Positions 1 through 11,273 of a stretch of DNA of 64,000 nt are shown here, piece by piece. The stretch lies in assembly GCA_020466095.1 (NCBI GenBank), contig CM035808.1, positions 18,843,755-18,907,754 on the forward strand. Direction: 5' to 3'. Position 1 is the first letter of the stretch, and every line of letters starts with the position of its first letter. This DNA is from Chlorops oryzae (Eukaryota > Arthropoda > Insecta > Diptera > Chloropidae). The notes below the pieces were generated by a model, which worked only from the letters and a program-made list of their open reading frames with translations, was not told the DNA's origin and searched no databases. The position numbers and the translations under genes were made by a program.

Positions 1-639
1 CGACGCAAAAATCGGGTGTATTGCGAGTTAACAGCTGGCAAACACCGCTCAGAATCATCAACACGTTGTTGTTTTTGGTCAAATGTGAGCTCGCGCGGCA
101 CCCATTTTGCACAGAGCTTTTTCATATCCAAATATTGATGAATGATATGACCAACACGTTCCTTTGATATCTTTAAGGCCTCAGCTATCTCGATCAACTT
201 CATTTTACGGTCATTCAAAATCATTTTGTGAATTTTTTTGATGTTTTCGTCGGTAACCACCTCTTTCGGGCGTCCACTGCGTTCACCGTCCTCCGTGCTC
301 ATTTCACCACGCTTGAATTTTGCATACCAATCAATTATTGTTGATTTTCCTGGGGCAGAGTCCGGAAACTCATTATCAAGCCAAGTTTTTGCTTCCACTG
401 TATTTTTTCCCTTCAGAAAACAGTATTTTATCAAAACACGAAATTCCTTTTTTTCCATTTTTTTTCACAATAACAAAAGTTGCTTCACAAAAGACGCTCT
501 ATCTCACAAACTAATTGACTTACAGACGTCAAATTTTGACACGAATCATTTGAAGGTTGCCACTATTATAAAAATAATATGCATTTAATACTAGCGACGC
601 CATCTATGTGTCAGACCGGGGACTTATCAGCCAACCTGT
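1..639 (-). mobile_element. Himar1-like mariner, copy 1 (partial, cut by window edge)
   Basis: This is the 5' part of a mariner of the irritans (Himar1) type, read on the minus strand. The outer end is an inverted terminal repeat closing with AACCTGT at 639, followed by TA at 640-641. The transposase begins near 457 with MEKKEF and stays open through the N-terminal DNA-binding region (KISKERVGHI, WVPREL). An extra C near 40-45, compared with the Himar1 reading I remember, shifts the frame after DDSERC, so this copy is probably inactive. The catalytic domain lies beyond the window edge. Confidence 0.9.
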
Positions 640-1021
640 TAACTTGCCATTTTTAAGAATGTTGCAGGCGCCTGAACGTATTGAAACCCAGCTTATACCC
701 AGCCAACACTGAACGTTACCATAACGTTTTGTAAAGGTAACATAAAAACGTTGCAGTAACATTATTTTATTTTGTTTAGGCAGCGTGGTGCGATTGTTTT
801 CACATATAAATTATTGAAACGAATGAATTAACTGCAGCTTTATAACCTGCTTGATGTTTTTAGTAGATACATATACATTCTAACCCTACGAAAAATTCGA
901 ACTCAAATATGTCCTTTATTTACATATCGAGCCATAACCGCCAAATTGATCTAAGTGACTTTTTTTTAAATTGACCTCTTCATGAAAATATCGACATTTT
1001 TCGGGAAGTCATCGTATGCTA

Positions 1022-2047
1022 ACAGGTTGGCTGATAAGTCCCCGGTCTAACAAAGAAAAACACATTTTTTTGTCAAAATTCGTTTTTATTATTCAACATA
1101 GTTCCCTTCAAGAGCGATACAACGATTATAACGACCTTCCAATTTTTTGATACCATTTTGGTAGCACTCCTTCGGTTTTGCCTCAAAATAGGCCTCCGTT
1201 TCGGCGATAACCTCTTCATTGCAGCCAAATTTTTTCCCTCCGAGCATCCTTTTGAGGTCTGAGAACAAGAAAAAGTCGCTGGGGGCCAGATCTGGAGAAT
1301 ACGTTGGGTGGGGAAGCAATTCGAAGCCTAGTTCATGAATTTTTGCCATCGTTCTCAATGACTTGTGGCACGGTGCGTTGTCTTGGTGGAACAACACTTT
1401 TTTCTTCTTCATATGGGGCCGTTTTGCCGCGATTTCGACCTTCAAACGCTCCAATAACGACATATAATAGTCACTGTTGATGGTTTTTCCCTTTTTAAGA
1501 TAATCGATAAAAATTATTCCATGCCCATCCCAAAAAACAGAGGCCATTACTTTGCCAGCGGACTTTTGAGTCTTTCCACGCTTCGGAGACGGTTCACCGA
1601 TCGCTGTCCACTCAGCCGACTGTCGATTGGACTCAGGAGTGTAGTGATAGAGCCATGTTCATCCATTGTCACATTTCGGGCGTCCACTGCGTTCACCGTC
1701 CTCCGTGCTCATTTCACCACGCTTGAATTTTGCATACCAATCAATTATTGTTAATTTTCCTGGGGCAGAGTCCGGAAACTCATTATCAAGCCAAGTTTTT
1801 GCTTCCACTGTATTTTTTCCCTTCAGAAAACAGTATTTTATCAAAACACGAAATTCCTTTTTTTCCATTTTTTTCACAATAACAAAATTTGCTTCACAAA
1901 AGACGCTCTATCTCACAAACTAATTGACTTACAGACGTCAAATTTTAACACGAATCATTTGAAGGTTGCCACTATATAAAAATAATATGCATTTAATACT
2001 AGCGACGCCATCTATGTGTCAGACCGGGGACTTATCAGCCAACCTGT
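1022..2047 (-). mobile_element. Himar1-like mariner, copy 2, internally deleted
   Basis: Both inverted terminal repeats are visible: ACAGGTTGGCTGATAAGTCC at the left and its complement at the right. Each is flanked by TA (1020-1021 and 2048-2049), the mariner target duplication. At 1026 bp it is shorter than a full mariner (about 1.3 kb). The transposase on the minus strand has an N-terminal piece (1869 down to about 1680, MEKKEF to RSGRPK), then a deletion removing the rest of the DNA-binding domain, then a catalytic part to 1089. The DDxD-type residues are recognisable: TMDE, the HQDNAPCH aspartate and YSPDLAPSDFF. One base is missing in the codon after TMDE, which shifts the frame. It can be mobilised only in trans, if at all. 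Confidence 0.95.
1089..1877 (-). pseudogene. mariner transposase, broken (deletion plus frameshift)
   Basis: This is the remnant transposase of copy 2. The N-terminal fragment (about 1869-1680) and the C-terminal fragment (1547-1089, beginning MASVFWDG and ending ALEGNYVE) read almost word for word like the Himar1 transposase I remember. A stretch corresponding to the second helix-turn-helix and linker is missing at about 1677. A one-base deletion near 1655-1660 separates TMDE from the downstream frame. The protein cannot be made from this copy. The closeness to Himar1 suggests a young family. Confidence 0.9.
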
Positions 2048-2347
2048 TACATTTTTTTTACTAAATTTACTTTTTGATGCAAATTTGTTCTAGAGCCTTT
2101 AATTCATCGACTGGCAAAATATTAAAATCTCGAGAACCGTATTTACGGAGATAATGTGGAATTAATGAAAAATTTATTGTTATTTATTCTCCTTTTTTAA
2201 ACTATTTTTTTTAAATATATTTTTTCATTTTCAAGTAAAAAAAAATTTGGAGTGAAAAATTCTTTACGCATGTTTCCCAAAATCTGAATAACCATAAACT
2301 CAAGTGAGCATTTTGACGAACAAATTGTGTTTGTTTGTTTAACCTAC

Positions 2348-2405
2348 TGGCTAAAGCGTTCGCCTAGTACGCTGGATGTTGCGACATGTCGTGGGTTCGA
2401 AACTC
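2348..2405 (+). repeat. tRNA-like module (A-box and B-box) inside a TIR element
   Basis: TGGCTAAAGCG (2348-2358) fits the RNA polymerase III A box, and GGGTTCGAAACTC (2393-2405) fits the B box, at tRNA-like spacing. An A-rich stretch follows. The cloverleaf is degenerate, so this is a tRNA-derived repeat rather than a working tRNA gene. Confidence 0.5.
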
Positions 2406-2731
2406 GATCGAAGCAAAGGAAATTGAAGAACAATTAGGAAGATAGAAAATTGGAAAAAATGAAATCAATTAATTAAATAATAGTAATAACAGTTTTAAAT
2501 AACAATAACAAATTAGAGATAAATAAGAGAAAAAAAAACAAAATTTTTTTTCTCCATTGTTGAGTAGGAAATAAAAACGTTATTGTAACCTTATTGTGAC
2601 GTTCTTAAAACGTTTTTCCACTTTTAAATTACGTCAATGTAACGTTATATTAACGTAACAGTGTTGACTGGGTACTTAATCCTGGTGTAAAATTCTATTT
2701 TCGAGAATTTTAATTAAGATAGTAGCATACC

Positions 2732-4316
2732 ATCATTAGGTGAACAGTGATACCAACTGTTCTGATTTAGGCAGGACAAGTTCTGATTTGCAGAAGCCAG
2801 TTCTGATTTAGTTTTAAGAAAAATCAGAACTCTGATTTTCCGGAATGTGTTCTGATTTGTTCTGATTTTCCATTGATATCTAAATATGGGAATCCGCATG
2901 TCCACCAACATTCATTTAAATGAACATTCACCCATTATTTATTTTTTAAATTTAAAATCGAATAATCGATAGCATATACATATATATATCGAAGCACATT
3001 GCAACACTATAACACATACAGTGACATCCCTATTCGCTAATTCATTTTCTTCTTCGTTTTCTTCGCTTGAACAAACGCAATATTACATGATCAATCAAAA
3101 TATGATTTTAAAGCAAGCAAAGAAGTAACGGCAGCCACTGCAAGTGCTAACAGCACAAGCACTTCAGCAAGCCACCACTGCACTAAGGGCTAGAAAGTCA
3201 TTTTTTTTGGCAAAAAGTCTAGAAAAGGAGAAAGAGCATCGAATTTTTGCACAAAGGTGCAGAGAACAACTCTTAGATCGATGTTAAAATAAAATTTTTA
3301 TTGGAAGATTTTTAAGGGTACCTCCAGTACTAGGGTGTGTTCGGGACAACACATAAAAGCGTCCAAAATCCGCAATTCCTAATTTTTTTCAATGAAAATC
3401 GGTGTGTGAGTTCGTTTTGTTTGGGACTTAATAGACAACATTCTGAAGCTTAATTTCTGTATAGGTTTTATGGACTGCCGAGGACTGCTTCATATTTTTT
3501 GTTCTCACAGAACATAAGGAAAATTCAAAAATTTATTTAAAAAAATCTTCAAGTGTTTAGCTTAACTTGTTTCATATACTAAAAAAAAACCCACACAAAA
3601 GAGTGATGAGGCTTTATTGTACATACATACCTGAATGCTACTATCCATATTTAAAAAAATTTAGTTTCGAAGAAATTGATTAAAAAATTTGAACAGATAA
3701 TCTCACTTAATTTCAAATATTTGGAACGCCAAGCCGCACGTTGTTTGCTTTGTGAACTTTGACAGGCTGTCAAATTAAAAGGGTTTCCAATAGAAAAAAA
3801 TGAAGTCGTTTTTATAATGGTCAGAGTTTTTTTTTACTATATGCATACTAATTTTTTCCAAATTACTACACAAAAATTTCGACTTTTTGTCAAAAAAAGC
3901 GGCCAGCTGGCACATAGTGCACTGGAGGAAGTCTTATATCGGTGTGCATAAATGATTCAGAAGAAGATGAGTAGCCAGTATCGGGGATATAAAAGTTTTA
4001 ATTGTTATGGAAATGTATTTTTTTTATGTTCAGCAGAATCCTGAGGTTTAGGTTTTATTGTTGTTTTAATAAAAGTGCTCTCAAAAATAAGGTTAATTTG
4101 GTTTGATTTCCCTAATGTTTTAATAACTGGCCCTTATTTTTTGTTAAGATTTGCCTAGAGGTGTAAAAAATGTACATTCAGATTTTAAAATGTGGTCTGA
4201 TTTTTGTTCTGATTTATGTTCTGATTTTTCTAGCCCATTTTCTGAATAGTTCTGCCTTTTGAATTCGATTTGTGGCCGAAGTTCTGCTTTTTCTTCCCAA
4301 ACAGTTGGTATCATTA
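2732..4316. mobile_element. hAT-like non-autonomous element with TTCTGATTT arrays
   Basis: The 8-bp direct repeat AGCATACC lies at 2724-2731 and 4317-4324. Inverted ends share GATACCAACTG (left, 2749-2759) and CAGTTGGTATC (right, 4302-4312); the left end carries about a dozen extra bases outside the match. Inside each end the word TTCTGATTT or its variants recurs many times, typical of subterminal transposase-binding repeats. No transposase is seen in the 1.6 kb. A hAT assignment rests on the 8-bp duplication. Confidence 0.65.
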
Positions 4317-4324
4317 AGCATACC

Positions 4325-6540
4325 TCGAACAACAAAAAAATTGTCATGGAAAAATATCCTTCCACGGGAGCATGTATTGGTTTTAGCAAAATGACCTGAA
4401 ATATATTTTTGTAATACTTTCTGAGTAATTTGCTATATATATGCTTTTAAATGAACATTCTATCTTTATAGTTGTCTTAGATATGATTTTTTAAAAATTT
4501 TCTCTAAAAAACCCCCTAAACAGCAAAACAACTAAAGTTGAAATCGGCTTCCGGGGTAGAATCACTATGCTTATAGTGCTATACCTTTTGACATTTCACT
4601 TTTGGGTGATTAATTTAAGGTCAATATGATATTTGATGCTATTTTAAAAATAAGGAATAAAAAGAATTATAACAGAAATTTAAAATAATTTAAATGATTA
4701 TTTAGAGAAAGCCCCGTTTTAATGTAACTTACTTAACTCAAATGATATTGCAACAGTTCAGGGTTTTTGGCAGGGTTTGCGGTTAAGTGGCCTGATTTGT
4801 GTCTGTCATTGCCACAACGACACAATTTAGCACAGTTGACAGCTTCATACTATGATGAAACATTGAATGCTGTATACTTGGAAGATATTGATTGCTTGCA
4901 GCACTAGCAAAAAGCACTAGCTCGTCGAAAAGTAAATATAAATCAGAAGAAAAATGGTGTGTCTCTGGGTTACACCAGGAAAAAGAAAAAGAGAGTTGTT
5001 TGAAAAATTTTTTAAATAGTTCAAAATAGGGTTTTAATCTGAGAGATATTTCTCTCTAAAAATGTTTGCAGATGCCAGGCTAAAAAATAAAATTGGTGAG
5101 ATTTTCATTTTGAAATTCCTTTAAATAATTGCAATGTCGTAGAGGGCAGTTGGAGTAGAGTTAAACTCTAAGGATCCAATTGTAGAGATTTGAAAAAATG
5201 AATAAATAAAATTCGAAAATAGTTTGGGTGATGGCGTCCACAGGCACCTGCTCTTTATTTATTTTGTTTCTTCGTTTTACACATTTTTTTGCAAATGTTA
5301 TATTCCTTTTTAGCACTTCTGCTTCTGTGTCGTTGCCGCAATTTAAAGCGTTTGGTCAATTTGAATGCTAGTGGTGACTTTCCATGCAGAAAGGAGCGGT
5401 TTTCAATTCCGCTTTTATCTTTTCTTTCAAGTGACTGCATTTACAAAGTTGGAATCATTTTTATTGCTGCGAATTTGAAGTTGTTTATCTTTCTCTTTTA
5501 GTATAGATGTTGATTGTGAAGTTTTATTTCCCGAAATTTTAATGTAACTTAATTTACACGCGAAAGTATCACAACATATCGATGGAAAAATTTTAAATTT
5601 AAAAAAATAATTGATGGCAATCCTATGTAACGGAAACTTGATTTTTTTAAACTTTTAAATAGACGTCCGAAGAAATCTCGTAAATTGCATTACGTACGTT
5701 CAAAAATATTGAAAAATCTCCAAAGTAATTCTCTTGAAAATCCAGATTTACGAAATTAATGGTGCGAAAAGAATAAAAGTAATATCAGATTCAATTCCAT
5801 CTTCAATTAAACGAAATAAAAAGTCTGCGACAATTGGCATTACAACTGCCCATGACAGCACAAACTGATATCAGTGGCGATAAAAGCAGGAAAAACCTTT
5901 ATTCGAATTTATTGTGCAGCAATAATTCGTTGGGACCGGGCGCTCCAATTAAAAGTTCAGATAAAAGAACATGAGAGAAATACCAAAAATAACAGCATTT
6001 GTAAATTTATTTGTCCAAAAGAACAATGCTAGTGATCCTGAAATATATTGGGTTTCTGGTAATCGTTGCTACTGACTGTGAGGAGGTTCATTTTTCCAAT
6101 TTTTTGCATAATGCATCAACTTATGAGATTAACTCATCGAGGCGAGGAGCAAAATAAACTACCTAGGAACGAAATACTTATAAGTAATTTACATATAGAC
6201 AATTCTGTCTAAGATAAATGAAATGATTAAGTTACTTTTAATAAATAATGGTTGTACCTAAAATTTTATGTCCTTCAGTGCTCAATTCAAGTTTCAAATA
6301 ATTAAAGCCTTTTTTAAATGAATGTTCAAAATAAAAATAAATATGTTTACTGAATATTGAAGTTCAGAATGTATTGTATGTTCAGAATAATACACATATC
6401 TGAGAAAAACATAAGCTTCGAAACATAAAAAAAAAACAATTCATCAATTACAGTAATTCTACCACAAAACCATTCACTTAAGCGAACACAAAGACTCACT
6501 TCACTCCACATTGTAAACAAACCATCGACTGGCTAGTATC
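4325..6540. other. intergenic, no gene recognised
   Basis: This is AT-rich sequence with short chance reading frames only. I see no terminal repeats, splice-framed coding segment or RNA gene here. Confidence 0.5.
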
Positions 6541-6581
6541 CGATCGCAACATGTTCCCAGCAACTAATTGCCTTTTGCCCA

Positions 6582-6841
6582 TATAAAGCTAAGCTCAAGC
6601 GTTCAGTCTGTTTCGGTGCGCGCGTCTGTCCAGTCGGCTTTCGGAAATCGAGGATCGGGAAGTGTTCGGTTATATAAGTCCGCCGGGAAACTGAGTTCGT
6701 TTGTGTGAGAATTAGTGTTGTTCGTTCGCTCTCGTGATTCTCTGCATTTCGTGCTAGTGCAGAATAAAAGAGAAGTCGTTCGATTTATTACAATTCCTTT
6801 CGTTCCATACCGAATTGCATTTTTACCAACATGTTGATACG
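6582..6841 (+). promoter_or_regulatory. probable promoter and first exon of an unidentified gene
   Basis: TATAAA at 6582-6587 precedes an arthropod initiator TCAGTC (6603-6608), although the 21-bp spacing is shorter than the usual 30. A GC-richer leader follows and ends in a good fly start context, CAACATG (the ATG is about 6831-6833). The open codons run ATG TTG ATA CG and then meet a strong donor, CG|GTAAGT, at about 6842. The first exon would therefore encode only Met-Leu-Ile and part of a codon (phase 2). No following exon could be assigned with confidence; the peptide transporter at 53 kb is one possible but distant partner. Confidence 0.5.
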
Positions 6842-6849
6842 GTAAGTTA

Positions 6850-9800
6850 CTCTTTTTTATGTTTTTTGTTTGTTTTCCGACTCTACTCAAATTCAAAATG
6901 CTTCAGGCAAAAATCGTCGAACATGTTTTTCAAACCACTGCATCAAAAGTTACTTTAAAAATTATTTCTTCAAATTTTTGCTTGACAAAAAGTTTTGAAT
7001 TCTAATAATTTTCGTTCCTTGAATTCTTTCTCTTTTGGAGTCGTCATATGAAACGAAAATTAAAAACTTAAATTTTTAGCATTTTTAAGTTAATTCCATA
7101 AAGACTCCCATGCTCATCAGAACTCATGTAAAATTTAACCTGTCTTCTTCTTGTAACACGACAAGCAATGTGCTTGTCCTGTTCTGCTAGTCAATTGAGG
7201 CACTGAGTACATGATTTTGCAGACAATGAAAACGTCATTCGAAGCTTAGCATTTTTATCGATGCGTTTGTAAGCTTGAATGGCGAGGCAAGTTCTAATGT
7301 AGAGCATTTCTCTTGTAGCTCATCGCATTTACCAACAAGAAGGAGGTTTCATTTTAAGCCAATAAGCTGAAACTTGGCAGCAGAAACTTTTGATGTCTGC
7401 AATGACTTCTATGACCTTGGTTACTCAGAGACTCAACCATCTATTCTGTTTGCTGTTCTTATTTTTGTGTATGCAACGAGGCTTATGGATGAATGCTATG
7501 AGCTGAATAGAAAAGTCCATCGAAACATTATTCAAAGTGAGCCTTTAAGGCAATTTCCTCCAATTTTTTATTGATAATTGCGGACGTAAGAAGTATATTA
7601 AATTTTGCTCCGAACAACAAAAGAATGAGATAAATTAATTTCTTCAAAATGTTGAATTGAAAACAAGTCCAATCAGTAACGAGTCCAATTAAATGAGATT
7701 GAATGAATGTTTGATCAAAAATTTTGTGCTAAAATGAATTTGAGAGGCACGCTCACCGTTTTGGAAGTTCTAATTAGCTTTGGGATTCCTTGATGCGTGT
7801 CAAGTCAATTGAGCTGCGAAGGATACAATTTGTTTTAATTTTCGCTTCCACCACAATTCGCCTTCATTCAGCAAGAAAACCTCTACCAAAAATCTCGGCA
7901 CTAATCTTGAAATCGGAATGAAAAATTTTAAAACAAAGAACAAAAGCTTCCACGAACTTGGCAACAATTTTGCTTGGTTTCCGGTTTAATGCCTCCAGTG
8001 CCAACATTTTTTTCTTCCTCTTTAAGTTCAAGGTGTTCTCTGGAACAATGCACTCACATTTTATTCCCGGAGGGGCTGAAATGTGTTGCAGCTTTTTCAT
8101 TTATTGCATTTTCCACAGTTTTTTGTAGAAATGGGGAAAGAAAATAAACTTGATAAGATTTTTGTTTGCTTTATTGGAGAAGTCACCATTAATCTTTCTT
8201 TTTGTCAATACTCGACTTTAGAGAGACAAGTTAAAACAAAACCGCAGATTTCTTCATTGGAAAAAATTAAACTTGCACTTAAAGAGATCAACAGCGACTA
8301 TGAGACGATATTAGATTGCCATCACTTATAGTTTCGAGTTACAAAGTCTCCATCCCCATCTCTTTTAGCTCCCAGCAGCGCCGTGCAAAAGGGATTTGCG
8401 TGTTTATGAAACTTTTTATTTGCTTTTGCATTTAATGACTGCATTTTTGAAAACCAAAGTGAAGTAAATATACTTTTGTTTGTTCGGAGGTCTTAAATAA
8501 AAGCTGGTTTCTTGACTTAAAACTAAATCCTTTAACATCTTTAAAGCCTTTAAGTAAATTATAAATATAGCATTATGATGGGCAGTTTGGCAGGGATTCT
8601 AAAGTATCTCTTTTTTTTTTAATGGTGCGTAAGGATTCTGAGACCAATTTTTCAACAGAAATAATGACAGAAAGTTTTCGAAGTGCACGTCTATAGGCCT
8701 GTGATCTCAAGTAACGCCGTAAAAGCAAAACTCTACTCTAGACTAATAAATTTTCTCGTTCAGTTTCCATTCCATTCATTTTATTGAAATTCACTGGACA
8801 CGCAATTGAAATTTTTTTTTTCCTGTTCAAATTCAAGCGACATGTTTTACATCAAAATGGACTCGATAAAGTCATTTCATTTGTTTGCATTTACACGCCA
8901 ATTCTTTATGGTGGAATTGAAGTCAATTTTACGCGGCGGAAGTACAAGCATAAATAAAAACTTCGCATAAATTGCAGCATACTTGGAGGCGTAAGCTAGC
9001 TTTTTCGTATTCAATTTGTTGCAGTTTTGCATATGAATGGTGCATATGTAAATGCTGAATGTATTTAGATTGTTGGTTGAATTCGAGTGGAAATTTATTG
9101 CTGCGGTGAAAACGCGTTGGATATGGCATTGCGGAACAACTGCGCACGACAGCAATTTGTGAACATCTCACTTCGAGAGAGATGCACACCAAAACCGATC
9201 GAAAAAGATTAATAGAATTAATTTAATCATGAGCTTATAAATATGTTAGGTTGGGTGAATGTGTCTGAACAGAACATTCATTAAAAATTTTGGAAAATTA
9301 AGGAAAATAATTTTGCTGACAAATCAGCAAAAGAGGATTTATATGAAATGGAATGTGCCGTTCACCGATTTAGGAATAATCTCTTACGATCTTGAAATAA
9401 TTTTCATTTTGTTCCATGTAGATACTTCTATAAGAAGAGGGCTCAATTATGTTAAGAGAAAGCTTCCTCATTAATATAATATGTATCAATTGAACAAAAA
9501 TCTATTAAAATATTATTTTGTTTGGGAATTGTATTTCAAATTATTTTGTAATTGAGTCTGTCATATGTCAATACAAATATTTTAACATATTAATAATGAA
9601 TTAAACAAATATTGATTTGCGGTCACCCGCAGGCAAGCCAAATGTTGAAATTTATCCGTTGAAAATATGTTTTAATTCTAAATTTATTATTTTATAATAA
9701 AAGGGATTTGTGGTAACGAGCCAATTTATATTGAGGCAGTATGCAAAAGTTTCATTTAAATTTCGCAAGCAAAGTTATTAGTCAGAAACTTTTCAGGATG

Positions 9801-10760
9801 GATTTTCTTTGATTGTTTGGATTCACAGCATACGCCATGGGCCAACTATCTGTCACGGTAAAGACATATTTCTCTTCTCAATATTCAATTAATTTGCCTG
9901 CCAAATGACTCCTAGGATTATTAAATTCAATGATACGTTACAAATTTGATTTGATTTGAACAAGAAGGCCTTAGGCGTTAAAATATATATTTTCTTTTAT
10001 TTTCCTGTCAACAAAGACCTTACTGAAGTATGTATGAAGTACGTGAGGAGGCGTAGCAACAAAAGAGTTGGTGATTGATTTGCTCTTTTTGTATTTGATT
10101 GCAGTCATTAATGAATTCATTTGAGAGAAAAAACAAGTGCTCTTCCAGAAAGTATTAGAATGAGTGAATATTCACATCCAAAACTCCTTTAAACTAGCAA
10201 AATAAAAATAAAAACAGTCCCAACTTACAGTGACATTAAATCTTGACTGAAAAATAAATTTTTTTTTTTTAAATCTATTTTTAATGTAAATCTTATACGC
10301 TTTATTTGAATACTCAAAGTATCACTCGAATAAAAAAGTGTAGGTACTTCATGGTTTTTTTTTCTTTTCACTTTGTTGAGTTAATATATAATTTAAAGGC
10401 ATGCCAAACTAATTTCCGCTCTCTCTTTATTAATAAATCACTTCATCAGATCAACGAAACCGATTGAGCATTCAGCGCAATAAAATCAATTTTTCAGTTT
10501 TATCAGATCCATCTGCTTTCGATGTTTTACCTTCGTTACCTTCATACCTCAACTCTTCATTTTGAAAACAGCAGCTAAGGGCGCTATAGTCAGGCGAGCA
10601 GCTATATTTCTTTGCCTATGTTTTTTTTTTTTTTTGTAAAATAGACCTCAAGACCACGTCCATTAATACAAATTATTTTGGAGATTTTCATGATCAAATA
10701 GCCTCATTTGCCGACTCCTGCTCAATTACTTTATGGTTAAATTATTTTTAAAAATTTTGG
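6850..10760. other. long non-coding stretch (intron of the 6.6-kb transcript or intergenic)
   Basis: The reading frames here are short and have no family resemblance that I recognise. No transposon ends were found. If the first exon at 6.6 kb is real, this is its intron. Confidence 0.4.
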
Positions 10761-10780
10761 TTTTTGAAGACTTTTAGTTA

Positions 10781-10990
10781 ATGTACCCCAAAAATGGCCT
10801 GATTAAGTTCATTCACGATCTTGATCTCAGTGGTGTCTCTTACTTGTACCATGCTTCATCGAGCTATCTTAACTCCTTCGATAAGAAACTGTCTACAGAT
10901 AACAAACGAACAGACAGACAGATGGACGGACACACGTACGCACAGATCCAATATATACTCACTCGACACAGAGTTTGTTCGACATAAAAA
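10781..10990 (+). repeat. fragment of the INE-1-like dispersed repeat
   Basis: The text resembles the 16.0-16.8 kb and 25.4-25.75 kb copies: a GGCCTGATTAAGTTCATTC-type line, then CTCCTTCGATAAGAAACTG, then a run of GACAGACAGA/GGACGGACA. The copy is degraded and its edges are uncertain. Confidence 0.5.
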
Positions 10991-11273
10991 CTCAAAAAAA
11001 AATCCTTTCGCTCTGTCATAGTTCCTACTGGACACTTGCGCTGGCAGGCTTGCTGCATAAAACTTTGAAAGTGCTTGCGGTTGTCTCTGGCAGGAACTCA
11101 ATTTTTTTCTTTGCAAAAATGAAAGAATAGAAGAGAAGAGAAGCGACTGTAAGCGTTTGCCTGCATTGCAGTGAACCGGAATCGATTCGAAGGTTTAATG
11201 AATTAATTGCTGCATTAAAAAAAATATTTTTATATAAAATATATGTATGCGCGCCAATGTGATAACCAGCCAA

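Larger units (their letters stand above)
696..2674. mobile_element. TIR element with 4-bp flanking repeat, interrupted by mariner copy 2
   Basis: Terminal inverted repeats TACCCAGCCAACACTG (696-711) and CAGTGTTGACTGGGTA (2659-2674) match at 15 of 16 positions. CTTA flanks both sides (692-695 and 2675-2678), which looks like a 4-bp target duplication. Next to each end the motif AACGTTA recurs. Without the mariner inserted at 1022-2047 the element is about 950 bp and has no coding sequence. It carries a tRNA-like module at about 2348-2405. The superfamily is not assigned. Confidence 0.75.

Noticed and set aside
238..588. 116-codon + strand frame
   Set aside because: It is the antisense of the mariner copy 1 transposase; the same holds for 1521-1923 against copy 2.
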